Below are positions 24,090 through 35,671 of a stretch of 64,000 nt of DNA, one piece after another. This DNA is from Pyrrhosoma nymphula (Eukaryota > Arthropoda > Insecta > Odonata > Coenagrionidae), in NCBI GenBank assembly GCA_963573305.1, contig OY754332.1:146437977-146501976 (forward strand), written 5' to 3'. Every line of letters starts with the position of its first letter. Position 1 is the stretch's first letter. The position numbers were made by a program, and so were the translations under genes. A model generated the notes under the pieces. That model was not told where the DNA came from. It did no database searches and saw only the letters and a list, made by a program, of their open reading frames with translations.

Positions 24090-24332
24090 GCTACAAGAAC
24101 CGCTTTAAATAAATGGTTGGAGTTGTTACTCCTTTACTACAGATCAAAATTGTTCAGTGAGTTCCAATGTGATTTGAAAATGTTCTCAATAATTCCTGCA
24201 ATCAGTTCCAGATGTGAAAGGCTTATTTCCAAACTAACAATAGTCAAGACTAAACTAAGAACTACAATGCCACAAGATCGCCTGGAATCCCTAGTTTTAT
24301 GCATCCTAGCAAGAAAATGCAATACATTTTAA
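24090..24332 (+). pseudogene. hAT transposase C-terminal dimerisation domain fragment
   Basis: The frame ending at 24332 reads FSIIPAISSRCERLISKLTI, then VKTKLRTTMPQDRLESLVL. This is the hAT C-terminal signature (SCERxFSxLxxIKxxLRxTMxxxRLxxLxLL), with the usual S-C-E-R appearing as R-C-E-R. The stop follows shortly after, as in intact transposases. The upstream catalytic part is not readable. Confidence 0.8.
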
Positions 24333-26029
24333 CTATATGGATGTAATTGAAGAGTTAAAAGTTCTTATTCCTGGTGAGAGGAGAATGTTGCTCTAAAGCA
24401 AGTTATTAAATTAAGGTTGTTAAGTTGGACTTTATAGCAATTAGGTAAAGATTGATCGTTTTTTTTGTTCCATAATTACAAAAATTGCAAGACATTACAT
24501 TTCTCTGCGAAACGTACGTACATAAACAATTTTTTATTTTTTATTACCCTAATGCTGTTTGTTCAATTTTTATTATAGCTACTTTCAAACGTTTCAAATT
24601 TCTTTTTATACAATTTTTAACCGCTTGTTTTGATAATCAAAACATCCAGGCATCAACTAATAAAAATGCCTGCGCACACCTATGGTGAGGATGCAGCGGC
24701 ATCCCTATTCCTGCTTGTATTCTTTGTGTTGCATTTCCTTGAAATGATAATGCAATTAGTCCTTTCAAACTGCACGCACATGGACGGGCCGGAATGAAAC
24801 GAATTACTTTCTTGGAGACTCCATTAAATGACCGAATGACCACTATCTGACCGAGGACTCTTTAGGATAAGCTTGCAAATATTTGTATTCGTTTTTTCTC
24901 CAAATAAATCCATTAGTAAATCTATTTTCACTCAGATTTAAACAATTAGAAGGTATAGATAGGGAGACGTTAGAGACCCGAAGGTTATACGCCAGTCTAA
25001 AGTTACCAGAAAGCATAAGTATCTCAAGACTTCCGTAAGGACACGGAGGGAATTATTTTACTTCTACGGAACATCTGTAAGACAGGCAAAAGAAACAAAA
25101 TAAGAAAGATTCACCGTCGAGCACATTAATGCCAGAAGTATTTCCTACCGCGCACCATTAACGATTGTAACAAAAACAGAGCGGTACACTGATCCGTCAA
25201 AACACGTCAGTTTTCGTCCTTGCCCTCTTCATGCACCCTCTTTTTTCATAGGCTCTGGTGTTTTAACACTTCCTGCCACATGCCCTAGCGACAGCACTAG
25301 CAAACAGTTGATGTAGGTTTTCGAATCGAAAAATATACATCGGTTGAGTTACGGTTGAAATTCTTATAAGCTTGCACTCATTCCTAATTCTCTGGCTACA
25401 AAACTGTTGAAACCGTTGAAAGAAGAATAATGATGATATAACCTCGTGAGCATTTTTCTTGAAAATGTCATGCGTGAACTTCGTTCATGACGGATAGATT
25501 TATTTCACTGCGTAGGTACTTCACCATCACGCAGTGATCACTATGAATAGAAGATTGATAAGGAATAAATGTCATTGCATTATAGAGATTGGTGGCTGTA
25601 GCAATCCACTCGGCTCTGCGTTGTTCATAATCAAAACTAAGGACAATATAATGTTGTGAAATATCAGCTTTTGCATGCTTTGGAGATATCAGTATTATTA
25701 GATTACATCGCATGCTCGCTCGGCTATTTAGGGCAATAAAATAGGAGATTGTAGGCAATTAAAAGTCTGTATTGGTGTTATTATAAGCTTTTACCATTTT
25801 ATGCACCACCTTTTTAACAGTAAAAATGTGGATTCAAAAAAGAAAACATTTCTGCGAAATTGCAGAAAAATAAAAATTAAAAAATCAAAACAGATCATAC
25901 ACTTCATACAAAAATATGCCTTTCGTAACTTTTCCTTTCGGGTATATACAATCTAAGAAGCCTAATTAGTGAAGAAGATGATGAAAGAACCCTAGAAATG
26001 ATCCCCTTTTCCAGGGACTCCTAATTTTC
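24333..26029. other. No recognised gene
   Basis: AT-rich. Minus-strand frame 25468-25758 (96 codons; contains RRAEWIATATNLYNAMTFIP) looks protein-like but I cannot assign it. A short hairpin (gtcatgcgtgaac / gttcatgac) lies at about 25467-25491. Confidence 0.45.
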
Positions 26030-26430
26030 CTCCTCATCATTTTCTTAACGTGGCCGAACCCACGAGGTCCACTCTGTTGTCTCAAAGTGTTGCGATGTGT
26101 ATTTCCTCCCTCATCAGCCTGGGCATGTGGCGGTCTTCATTTTTCTTTTATTTCGTTTCGTCCAAATTTATGTCGAGCGTCAAACCGGTCCAGTGGTGTT
26201 CTGTTATCGCAGACAGGGGACTCTTAATTTTCGATGGCCCTCTGATGGCCCTGAAGGCGGCATTTCAGCGCTCTGGAGGTCTGGCCGACGTCAGAGTGGC
26301 CACGGTTACATGCCACCTTGTAACTACACTCCTATATGATGACGTTCCCTTGGTGACTATTCTTGGACTTGATGAGAGCGTGGCTTTTGGCGAAACAATC
26401 GAGTCTGGTCAGAATTTCATGTTTGGAGAA
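26030..26430 (-). pseudogene. Penelope-like element, GIY-YIG endonuclease fragment
   Basis: On the minus strand two frames joined by one shift give SYKVACNRGHSDVGQTSRAL, then KCRLQGHQRAIEN, then SPLSAITEHHWTG. This matches the GIY-YIG layout of Penelope-like nucleases (VYK-C---YVGQT-R-L--RL-EH--A, then S-A--H). The usual tyrosine-valine before GQT is lost. Reverse transcriptase is absent nearby. Confidence 0.65.
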
Positions 26431-28169
26431 AGCCATAGTAGTCTATTTCTTCGCGCCAGAAACGTAATTCACTCCCGTCTCCAAGATTGATTTTCTCCAT
26501 CTAGCATAGTTTTTCCAGACACTCATTTTTTTCTGCGAATCTTTGTGTATTTCATGGGTTTCTATGGACTGAGTTAACCTAGTATCTAGCGGGCTGTTCA
26601 ACATGTAATACAATATTTTATTATGAATATAATATAATATATTTATATTAATAATATAAAATAATAAAAATATTTTTATATTATTCCAATATTTACCATG
26701 AGATTGGTGCCAAACTCCGACCGGAAATTTGCAGAAATTTGTTGGCTTTTCATTCTGTAACTGATTGCGAAACAGTTTCCACATTTTGTGGCGTTGGCAA
26801 GATGACAGTTTGGAAGGTCTGGATGTCATTTCGTGAAATTGATTGTGTGTGGCATCTGCTCTGTAGTCACCTCTGATATTGATGATGAATGTCATGATCT
26901 AGTGCAGCGATTTGTTAGTCCACTTTATAATCAAGTATCAGATCTTCAGAGCATCAATGACTGCATACGAGTATTATTACAAGAAAGAATCAAGCAATCG
27001 AAAACATACCTCCTACAACAGATCCTTTAACACAACACATCATACGAGCTACTCTCCAAGCAAGAATTTGGAACAACAGCCTCGTTGCATTATACACAAT
27101 ACCTTCGCCAACCAAGTGGGGATGGATAGTAACTTCAAGAGGATCATACCGGCCTGTGTGGACAACGATGCCAGAAGTGTCAAAACACTGTGTACAACTT
27201 ACCTCTTGTACTTACTGCAAGCTAACCGCTTCAAGAATATCCGCTTTTTCAAGGTATATACTCTATTAGGACAGCCTGATGTCTATTTTTAATGACTCAT
27301 TTGAAATAACGTTTATGGCGTTATATTTTATATTCAATTGCTTCTAATCATAATACGTCACTATTATTGCAGAATCCTAAATATCATGCCAATTCGCTTT
27401 TCGAATATTCTTTTCTTTTGGAATGTGCACGAAATTGTACTCGCCTATTTCCTTTTAAGCTTATAGTTTCGTCTCTCTTTTAGGGGTTGAAGGAGTTAAT
27501 GAATGAAAAAAATGCCTCGATTGGTTCACACGTTTACATATGTATAATAATACTAATGGGAGTGAAAAATTCGTTTCGTATGAAGACAAAGTTGTCTCGC
27601 CAAAAGGTTGCATTTTGAATTTAATAATGAAGTTGTCAAGGATTTAAGTGATTACGTTAAGAGGTTCTTTCGTAATGGATATTCGTCGCGGTGGGAACAA
27701 AGCTGACGAGAGATTTGTGATGCATCAAGGTGAATGGCTGAAGGTAAATGCTGTTTTCCCCGAACATTTGCTGCAAAATTTGCCAGGTTCTTCAACCCCG
27801 TCATGTAATTATATCAGAACGATTCAAGATTATTAAGAAGTAACCTTGTACTCTGAATCATTTTTAAATCAAATTTGTGCTTGCATAACAACCCTTATTA
27901 AGCAACCTTTGGGCGTCTGGAGAAATTACTTTCTCATTCCAAAATATTTTATTGCAAAACTCACCCTCAGCAACTTCTCATATCTTCAGAAATAACATGT
28001 GTGAGGGAAATATAAATTTATGGATGCTTTATTAACACCTTCTGATGCTACATCGAAGTTTATTTGCTTCAGGCCACTTTAGATTTCTCCTAACAAATTT
28101 CTATTTTCATTACAGGAATCGAAATAAACTTGATTTAAGAGTTTCTCAATAATATTAAAGGCAATATCG
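26431..28169. other. No clear gene; AT-only patch
   Basis: 26620-26690 is nearly pure A/T. + frames at 27041-27150 contain RATLQARIWNNS and PSPTKWGW in shifted frames, a pattern I associate loosely with transposon proteins but cannot name. Confidence 0.4.
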
Positions 28170-28609
28170 AGGGTCCTGTCTCTTAAAGAGGTCGAGTTTA
28201 GGCGGTGCTGCTGGGAAACTGCAGAACTATATGTGCAATTTTACCCGTGGTGTCATATGCCGCCCTCGGTACACAAACTTTGATTCACGGAACCAATATC
28301 GCAAATATCGCCAACCTCTTACTACCATTACTACCATTGGGGCGATTACCTGAAGAGCCGATGGAAGCGCGAAATAAAGACAAAAGACATTTTCGTGAGC
28401 ACTTCACATCCAGAGTGGCCACCAAACAGGATTTATTTCAGAGACTCCTCCTTACATCAGATCCTCTAATTTCCATCTGAATTCAAGCTCTTCCTAAGAA
28501 ATCCACAGGCTTGCCAAAGGAAGTGAAAGAGCTACTCTTATTAAGTGAAACAGAAAAATATATGATTTATTCAGACAGTGATGATAGTGAGTATTCAGAT
28601 AGTGAATAG
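28170..28609 (+). pseudogene. Transposon-derived protein fragment of unnamed type
   Basis: Shifted frames give MPPSVHKL, LIHGTNIANIANLLLPL, LPEEPMEARNKDKRHFREHF, LFQRLLLTSDPLIS, LPKEVKELLLLSE and an acidic end SDSDDSEYSDSE before TAG. The order (HKxLIHG - G-L-EE-xEARNKxxRxFREHxxRK - LLxTSDPxIS - LPKEVxxLL - acidic tail) matches a C-terminal protein type I have seen repeated in arthropod transposon-like sequences. I cannot name the superfamily. Confidence 0.55.
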
Positions 28610-28788
28610 TAGAAATACAAGAAAATAATGAATTTTGTAGTGCATATTTTGTTACAATTTAAGAAAAAGTAAACTTACGTAAACATGATGGAAAAGGTTA
28701 CAGCAAATTATTTCCCTCCACGGTATTTCTCCCTGACACTGAATGAAAAATGACACTGTCGTTAAAAAGACACATAATAATTAAGTAT

Positions 28789-28870
28789 CGGGATCGTAAC
28801 CCCGCAGTTTCCCCAAAAACGTTCCGCGGTGGCAATAAACGACTTAGCCACTTAGCCGTACGCCCAACCG
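28789..28870 (-). mobile_element. tRNA-derived SINE head
   Basis: The minus strand has an A-box-like GGCTAAGTGGCTAAGTCG and a B-box GGGGTTACGATCCCG separated by about 50 bases, slightly longer than a standard tRNA, as with a variable arm. Acceptor pairing is not evident. Confidence 0.5.
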
Positions 28871-29779
28871 TAGTGGAGGGGGCGGGGGAGTTGCAGCCGT
28901 GTGACACCAGCTGTGGGCTGGTGGCCTCGAAGAGACAATAATCCTGTGTGGTATGCGTGCTGTCTCCGTTAAAAGTGTACGTATTCGTCAGTAGGCGATG
29001 TCAAGTTGATAAAGGGAGAAATTCCCGCCCGAAGAAAGCAGTCTTTCAGTACCTCCTAAACCTTTACCCCATGTGACAAAATACGTAATTTTTCCGCGAT
29101 TTCTCCAAAATGTAATACATGGAGGCTCTTTTCAATTTTTGTATCTCTAAAATCTCCATAGCGTAGTGGATGCGGCTGCAATCCATGCCACACACTTGCC
29201 GCGCCACCTTACTCCCCGTTGCAGGCGGGTTGGACGACTCGACCGCGCGTTCGAAAAACCGATGTGAAATTCGGCGTCGCAAACGGTCGCAGCATAACTC
29301 ATGGGATTCGCATTGTGGAAGCTTTGTAGAGTTTCCCCATTTAGGTTACTTCCCGATGCTCGGCGATGCAAATAACTATTTCTCTACATATATTTAAAGA
29401 ATTACCAAAAATGAGGGTCCGTCATTAAAAAAAATATAATTGGTAAATAATGACAACAAACTGAGTAGACTACACTAAAACAAAGATAAAAAAACTGTTA
29501 CATCTAGCTGCATCACTTTTTATTCCAATTCTTTACCCATAAAGGCTTAGCTAGGGCTTGATTTAGAAGATTTCGTGAGAAAATTGAGTGTAGAACATTT
29601 TTGCAAAATTTGTGCAACTTTGGCATCATTCAAATTGTTAATTGTTGAGTACTAACAAAAATGCTTTGCGTCATCGCATGCACAGGTCTTTTGAAAATAT
29701 TTATTCCAAGTTTCAGCTTCCTAGCTTGAAAAAATCACTTTTTGACTTTTGCCAGCTTTTTTCAATTTCAGCCCATTGT
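28871..29779. other. No recognised gene
   Basis: Moderately GC-rich to 29300, then AT-rich. A tRNA-like A box (tagcgtagtggatgc) at 29159 lacks a convincing B box. Confidence 0.4.
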
Positions 29780-30100
29780 GCGACGCGTCGCGACGCCTTG
29801 AACAGTAGGCATTGACCGGGGAAGCTGCACATCAGCAGCGGTAGACAATGAAATTGCTCACTACGCCCGTGACAACACATTAACGAGCAAAGGGGCTGAG
29901 GGAACTCGGCAACATTTAAATCTAGAATTCATTTATTCCACTGTTCGACGGCGCTTCCATGAACCGGGACTAAAATGACATCAGCCGGCCCAAAAGCCAC
30001 TGTTATCGGGACAACATAAACTGGCAAGACTGCGTTTCGCAGAAAAGTTCTTCAACAGTCCGCCAGCACAGAATGCACTTGTGGCGTTCACGTAATGCGT
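29780..30100 (+). pseudogene. Tc1-like transposase N-terminal (paired helix-turn-helix) fragment
   Basis: The + strand between 29935 and 30095 gives TVRRRFHEPGL, then QPAQKPLLSGQHKLARLRFA and EKFF. This is the hallmark end of the Tc1 DNA-binding domain (STVRRRL-EAGL-----KPLLS--H---RL-FA). Frames before it are broken by stops. The catalytic domain is missing here. Confidence 0.75.
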
Positions 30101-30121
30101 GGTAAGTAACCTTTAGATTCA

Positions 30122-31486
30122 TCTCTCTATATAAAACGGAATGTTCTGACTGAATCACTAACTCATCAACACACAGCCCACACTACTGGTGATAAAAACG
30201 TGAAATGTTGAGGGTATGTCCTCATCGTGATTTATAGGCGCATTAAGAAAGGATTTTTAAAATAAACAATTTTTGGGGTGGTTTTTACCCCATTAATGTT
30301 AACTTTTACTCCCATAAGAAAAGCATTGACTTCGGTGTATGTGTTTCCTGATTTGCTATTTTTTAATTACTTGCACTCAAGATATTGGATGGAAATTTGC
30401 ATCATCGAACGCATAAAAGAATGCTGTATTTAATTTTTTCATGCGATTTTCTTATACGCTTCGTTTTTGTCTCATTATTGCATTTTTAGCTCTAAATTTA
30501 TCAATTTGTCTTCATTTTCAACAATATAAATTTCCTTGGCAACCAGGCGTGAATATCCTTTTAATAGCTATTTTAAGAAGCCATTCATGCCTGTAGCATT
30601 TATTAGCCAGGTTCAGTGACTAATTCGATAATGCTCACCCCAACCTCACTATTTGCGTTTAATGGCTTTTACATAGTATCAGCATTTAGCGTGTCACGTT
30701 GATTCTTATAGTCACATACAACGACTTTCATGTTTTCTCTCGCTCGCTGAATTTTAACGGGCACCCTCATCTTGCCCTTATTAGCATTATTTATGGCCCC
30801 AGTATGTAATCACATTACCAAGTAGGTATACTTGGTAATGCTGGTAAACATTTTTTGCTTCGGGAATTGATATACCATTAAAAATATTCTGAAAATTTGA
30901 ACCATGAATCATATTGCGTAGGAACATTTATTTTTCAAAGAAAAACGAACGAAAAGGGATCGACCTGGAGATCATGAATAACTTGAAAGGTAGTCAGTTA
31001 TCCGTGCATAGAAGATATTTTATAATCCTTAAAGTTTGAAAATTGTACTACATTTCGTTTTTGAGTTTTACTCGAACTTGCACATTATTTATAAGATTAT
31101 CATTACATTTAAGCAAATTTCAATGAGTATTCACTCAGAAGTTCCAACATGCGGTTAATGGCTGATAGATAGTATCTGAATACAGCACGCGTCATGAATT
31201 GATTCTTACTCACGAAGGTAAATGATATATCCCACTGAAAGTCGAAGGGCATGATCACCTTGCCCTAATGAATATTATTTTGCAATATCTCTGGACCAAG
31301 ATTGGGTAATAATATTACCAAATGTGTTGTTTTTTACCATTTGTTTTTCTCTTCTTATAAAATATCTATTTAAAATTGTGATTTAAAATATTCTCTAAAT
31401 TAAATCTCGATTTTCATGTCATGTATTATGCATTATTGGTGCAATTAATTCACAGCTTCCCGTGTGAAGCCGGGTCCCGCTTCTAA
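30122..31486 (+). mobile_element. Nonautonomous Helitron
   Basis: The 5' end TCTCTATATAAAACGGAATG followed by ttctgactgaatcactaact, then acacagcccacactactgg, is the usual start of insect Helitrons. The 3' end has hairpin-forming gcttcccgtgtgaagc and CCCG...CGGG, then CCCGCTTCTAA at 31476-31486, with T on the 3' side (CTRR rule). No Rep/helicase is encoded. Its 3' half is repeated inverted at 36235-36895. A perfect 12-bp palindrome (cattaccaagta) lies at 30813-30840. Confidence 0.6.
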
Positions 31487-32055
31487 TATATTATTTACTG
31501 AATGTATTGATTCAGTACCAGAATTTTGTCTCTATTGAATTTTCTCTTGAATGAGAGAAATAATAATTTATCACTAGTATTTGAACATTTGAATGTTTAA
31601 GTTAAAAAATAGTGAATAACTTGGTGAATCCACATAAAATTATTTCTTTACGACATAGGTTTCGCTGCAGTACAGCACCATCAGCTGATAATCGAATTGA
31701 TCGAAGGTGATTCAATAATCACCTTAGGATGCGGTACTACAGCGAAACCTAGCTTGTATATAAATCATTTTAAATGGAATAACGAAGATATTAATTATAA
31801 TTTAATATGAATCAGTTCCAGAAAGTTACGCCAGAATCGATTTATTTGATTAAATTCTAGGGTTAAAAATATTTAAAGCTTCAAAGCTTATTTATAACGC
31901 TCGGTAACTGAAAAAATAACAAGACATACTACCGTCACTGTTTCCAATAATGTTATTTGAAATAAATAAGGTGGGAATCCTTTTTTCGATTGCGATATTT
32001 AAAAAGGAATGGCGCTCAAATGAAATCAACAATGTTAAAAAGAGCTAATATTTAA
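30885..32055. repeat. Left arm of a 1.2-kb inverted duplication
   Basis: It is the reverse complement of 35672-36895, with substitutions and small indels (for example about 50 extra bases in the right arm near 36290-36350). The arm holds the 3' half of the Helitron plus 570 bases beyond its end, including a foldback at 31655-31750. Confidence 0.85.
31649..31757. repeat. Foldback with opposed hammerhead-like motifs, left arm
   Basis: Ends aggtttcgctgcagtac (31658) and gtactacagcgaaacct (to 31750) are inverted repeats. On the minus strand CTGATGGT - GCTG - TACTG - CAGC - GAAAC - CTATGTC can be read. On the + strand CTTAGGAT - GC...GC - GAAAC appears, corresponding to CTGAGGAT in the right-arm copy. 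Core bases are partly mutated. Confidence 0.5.
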
Positions 32056-33550
32056 TTCGCAGAATTTATCCGCAGAAAAATCGCATGGTTATATACAGAT
32101 TCTTCAAATAATAGATTAAGCTACCCGTCAGGCATGGGCACAGCGATGCTCATCCTTGACGATCCTTCACAGGCTTGACATGAATCGTATGATTCTTCCG
32201 ATTCTTCTGCTCGTCACAGAACCTACGAACTTCAGAAAAAATCATTAGGCGGCTTTCGATTGATAACGGCCGTTTCGGCATTTATTTTGATGCCGAAGCC
32301 GAGGAGTCGAGCGTGAGGCAAAAAAATGTTCGAACGTGAGTTACAGAATCGCGATCGGCAATTTTTATTGAAATATTGCCAACAATCCATTGACTCTTTT
32401 ACGCTCGAACGTAAAGTTATAGAATCGGCCCCCTTAATCGGTACCAAGAACACAGAGTTATTGGGGCCGATTCTATAACTTGGCTGACGTTCGAACGTTA
32501 GGGATTCGTTCACCTTCGGTCGAGCTCAATTTATTCGAGTGATGACCAGCGAGCGATTCCATCGTTCAGCACAAACATCTAACGTTACGGTGTTGTCAGA
32601 TTTACAGCATAGTTCACAACTGATTTTTCTTCTACACTTGCGCAATGAGCTGACATTGGAGTGACTGAACTTGTTTTTGAATCATTTTGAAAAATATTAA
32701 TTTAAATAAACATTGCAGTGTCTGAAAAATTGAACTTTACTTCCTCACGAGTACTATAAACGCTATATACTGCCCTAAATACGTTCTCATTGGATTAATT
32801 ATTTCCTAATTACTTGTCATTCTATGACTTTTTCGGATTCAACTGTAATGTCATCTGCTAAGATTGGCATAGACGTCTGATTGAATTTCCTCTTATATTT
32901 CAATTACACTCCAATCGTCTTTACTGGATTATGAAACACTATATATTTCAGACGGGTGATCAAAATTTCCAAGCTTATCATCAGCAAAATTCTAAAAAAA
33001 TAATGTATTTCAATGACATCGGTCTCCTGTTGATCATAATATTTCTTGTAATCCGCTCAAAAAACAACGCTTTGCCTCAGAAATGGAACGTCTCGAAACA
33101 TTAAGTCTCGTTTTAGAAATGCCAAATAAAGCCGCCATTTTTAATTTTATAGTCGGTTTAACGATAAATAATCTTGGTTTTTACTTATTATTGGTGAAAA
33201 GCATGTCAAGGTGCATGCGCCTGTCATGTTTCAAGGTCGTATCCCCACCAGTAGAGGCGTGAAGGAAAGAAACATTTGACAGATTTACCAAAATTCGACT
33301 TCGGCACCATACTACCAGAGTACTATAAGAGATGGAAAGAAACAAAATGCACCAAGTTGTATGTAACGATGAGATCTACATGCCTGCGAAAAATAGTTTT
33401 CAGATCAGAATCCTAGTTTAGGAGCTATGGCAAAAAAACAGCAAAAAATGGAAATTCTTCACTAAATGTTGTGTTTAAGGACCTCCGATATATTTATTCT
33501 GTAAGCCAACGTTTATTTTATAATATTTTGCCGTTCGATGTATAACACAT
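32056..33550. other. No recognised gene; terminal-repeat-like sequences
   Basis: It includes the inverted pair at 32413-32482. The rest is AT-rich without readable proteins. Confidence 0.45.
32413..32482. repeat. Inverted pair of transposon-end-like sequences
   Basis: aagttatagaatcggccccc (about 32413-32433) and ggggccgattctataactt (about 32463-32482) face each other across about 30 bases containing ttaatcggtacc. A third related copy, aagttatagaatcgcccccc followed by ttgatcggtacc, lies at 38352-38390 next to a Harbinger transposase fragment, so these are probably PIF/Harbinger ends. Confidence 0.55.
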
Positions 33551-33821
33551 TGTAGCGTTTGAACCGTACCGCAGTATTTGTTTTTAATTTGTTTAATTTG
33601 GAATAGTTTTTATTTAAATGTTTTAATTTATTTTAGTTTACAAATGTTTAGTTGTTAAAATGTTTGGTTGCGAAGGTTTTGTTTTGAGGAAGAGAGATGG
33701 GTTGTTAAGGGCAGAGAGAGTGAGCAGGACTGGCAGCTGCTCTGCACGTGTGAGAGGAATTAAAGAATGAAGAAAACAGAAAATAGGTGTTAATCATTTA
33801 TAAACATCGTCTGACGCTACA
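33551..33821. mobile_element. Solo LTR
   Basis: A 271-bp block starts TGTAGCGTTTG and ends TGACGCTACA, the TG...CA ends with short inverted repeats (TGTAGCGT / ACGCTACA-like) typical of BEL or Gypsy LTRs. A purine-rich stretch and an A-rich region (attaaagaatgaagaaaaca) lie near its 3' part. No internal region or primer site flanks it. No exact target duplication is visible (acat versus atat). Confidence 0.6.
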
Positions 33822-33967
33822 ATATTAACATACGTCATTCCATCCTCGTCTTCAAAGTACCTGGCCTGTCACCTCTGTGAATTGGTTGAGTCCTCTCTTT
33901 CCTTTGATTATTTTTGTTCACATTGCATTCCACTTGATTCCCTACATTCAATTAATTCCGTACATAC

Positions 33968-34090
33968 CTATGAATCCTTTCCTTTATTTGATTCCTTTCG
34001 GTCCTTCTAATCCTTTCGGTCCTTCGTTCCTATGAATCCTTTCCTTTATTTGATTCCTTTCGGTCCTTCGAATCCTTTCATTCCTTTGGA
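33968..34090. repeat. Tandem repeat, about 62-bp unit, two copies
   Basis: tatgaatcctttcctttatt begins at 33969 and again at 34031, each followed by tgattcctttcggtccttc. Within each unit, tcctttcggtcctt also repeats. Confidence 0.8.
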
Positions 34091-34184
34091 ACGATAATAT
34101 TTCCACAACCGGATTCGTTCCTTCTCGTTCCATCAGTGGATTCGTTCCAAAGGAACGAATCGTTGCGAAATGGCCCGTCACTAC

Positions 34185-34530
34185 TGCCCATCATCTTGTC
34201 TGGTGTGCACGGAGAGACACTACTTGGCGTCCTATAGCTCGAATCAGGGACAGAAAATGCAGCATACGATAGCATTTTAAAATTACTGGAGGAATGGCAA
34301 GTTGTTTGCAAAGTGCGTGGGGTCTGCTGCGATACTGCTAGCGTGAACACTGGCGGGCACATCGGGGTAGTTAAGCTGCTGGAAGGCGCTCTCTGCGTTG
34401 TACTTCTGAAGTTTATGTGCCGCCACCACATATTTGAGCTAGTCCTCGGCGCAGTATTTGTTCTCGTATCTCGTTGGGAACTCCAACATCTCAGAATGCC
34501 CCTTTTTCCGCAGTTTTAGAGCCACCTGGA
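34185..34530 (+). pseudogene. hAT-like transposase internal fragment
   Basis: The + frames read LPIILSGVHGETLLGV, then SILKLLEEWQVVCKVRGVC, CDTASVNTGGHIGVVKLLEG, then LKFMCRHHIFELVLGAVF. The pattern FDTT-SNTG, then L--ACRHHI-E--L---F, is the central region of a hAT-related transposase group widespread in arthropods. It ends with a frame break after 34519. Confidence 0.65.
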
Positions 34531-35089
34531 CGAAATTTGATCAAGGTACCTTTTATACGTCAATGAGTCATTAATTGAAGTACATTAATTTGAATTTCTT
34601 TCATTCATCTTTATTTTCTGAAATTTTATTTAAATCTACGACATATCAGCGTTTAAACGCTGCCCAAGCAATATTCCCAACCTCGACGAAATTCTTAAAA
34701 TCTGCATCCAGGAAGTTCAGGTACCGTTACAACTTCGCGTAAAGTTCGCACAGCCGTTCTTATTTACGTCACCAGTTTATTGAATTTTTATTTCGTCTAT
34801 TGTTTCCAGATTAAACAACCACGCGGTGATTATAAGTAGGTTGGTTCTATGTGTGAAATATATTGACAGTTCAGTTATTGATTGATAAAACTTGTGTTTC
34901 GTTCAATTTCCTCATTTATCTCAACCGAGCTTGGAAAGAGTTTGTTTTACGGGTGTTATCGGCGAGAAAAACTATTCCCTTCTCCCGATAGCGCTTCTAG
35001 GCTCAGGCGTAATTTTGATATAATGTATTTCTCTCGGGGTAGAAAGTGTGCTTAAAAAGTAAAAATATTCTAATTTCTTTCAAGTTTTT
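34531..35089. other. No recognised gene
   Basis: AT-rich spacer between the hAT-like and Tc1-like fragments. Confidence 0.45.
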
Positions 35090-35600
35090 AATACTTTTTG
35101 ACGTCACCACCTGACTCTACAACTTGTTGCAGACGGCGAGTCATTGATGCGACATTCTCGCATATTTGAGGCCGTCGACGAAATGAGTTCCACAAGTCAT
35201 GGACATGCACCTCTCTCGCCTCCACTGTTGTGACGCCCTTCGGTTGCTATTCCTTTACCATAATTCCCCACAAGTTCTCTGTGGGGTTTAGGTCGGGTGA
35301 ATGTGCCATGGTGCCGGCCACTATCCCCTCGTTTTTCTGAAAAAAAAATTGTCTACGAATACGGCTGTGTGCACGGGGCAGTTATTATGAATGAAATTGA
35401 CCTCTCCTTAAGGAACAATATCTCTGCCGTAGGGCTTTAAGTATTCTTCTAAAATTCCGGCATATTCTCGTGCGTTTATTCTTGGAGAGGTTCAAACAAG
35501 AGGTCCTGGCCCGGCAGCAGTCATAATAAACCCCCAAAAGCTTAAGGATATGCGTCCAGAACCATTATTCCTCAGGATTTTTCAAGATTCATTCCTGTTA
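35090..35600 (-). pseudogene. Tc1/mariner transposase C-terminal half
   Basis: Minus-strand frames give SLSFWGFIMTAAGPGPLV (35555-35500), REYAGILEEYLKPYG, PVHTAVFVDNFFFRKTRG in shifted frames, then HSPDLNPTENLWGIM (about 35310-35270), the DD(E/D) catalytic signature of Tc1/mariner. The usual C-terminal helices near 35110 follow (MRECRIND and similar). Several stops and frameshifts. Confidence 0.85.
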
Positions 35601-35671
35601 AGAGGGAACACATTACAGATGCATAAAGAATTATGAAAAAGAACTATTAAATTTCCCTGAGATTAAATAAA

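Noticed and set aside
29159..29245. tRNA-derived SINE from the tagcgtagtggatgc A box
   Set aside because: No proper B box (GGTTCGANTCC) at the expected distance.
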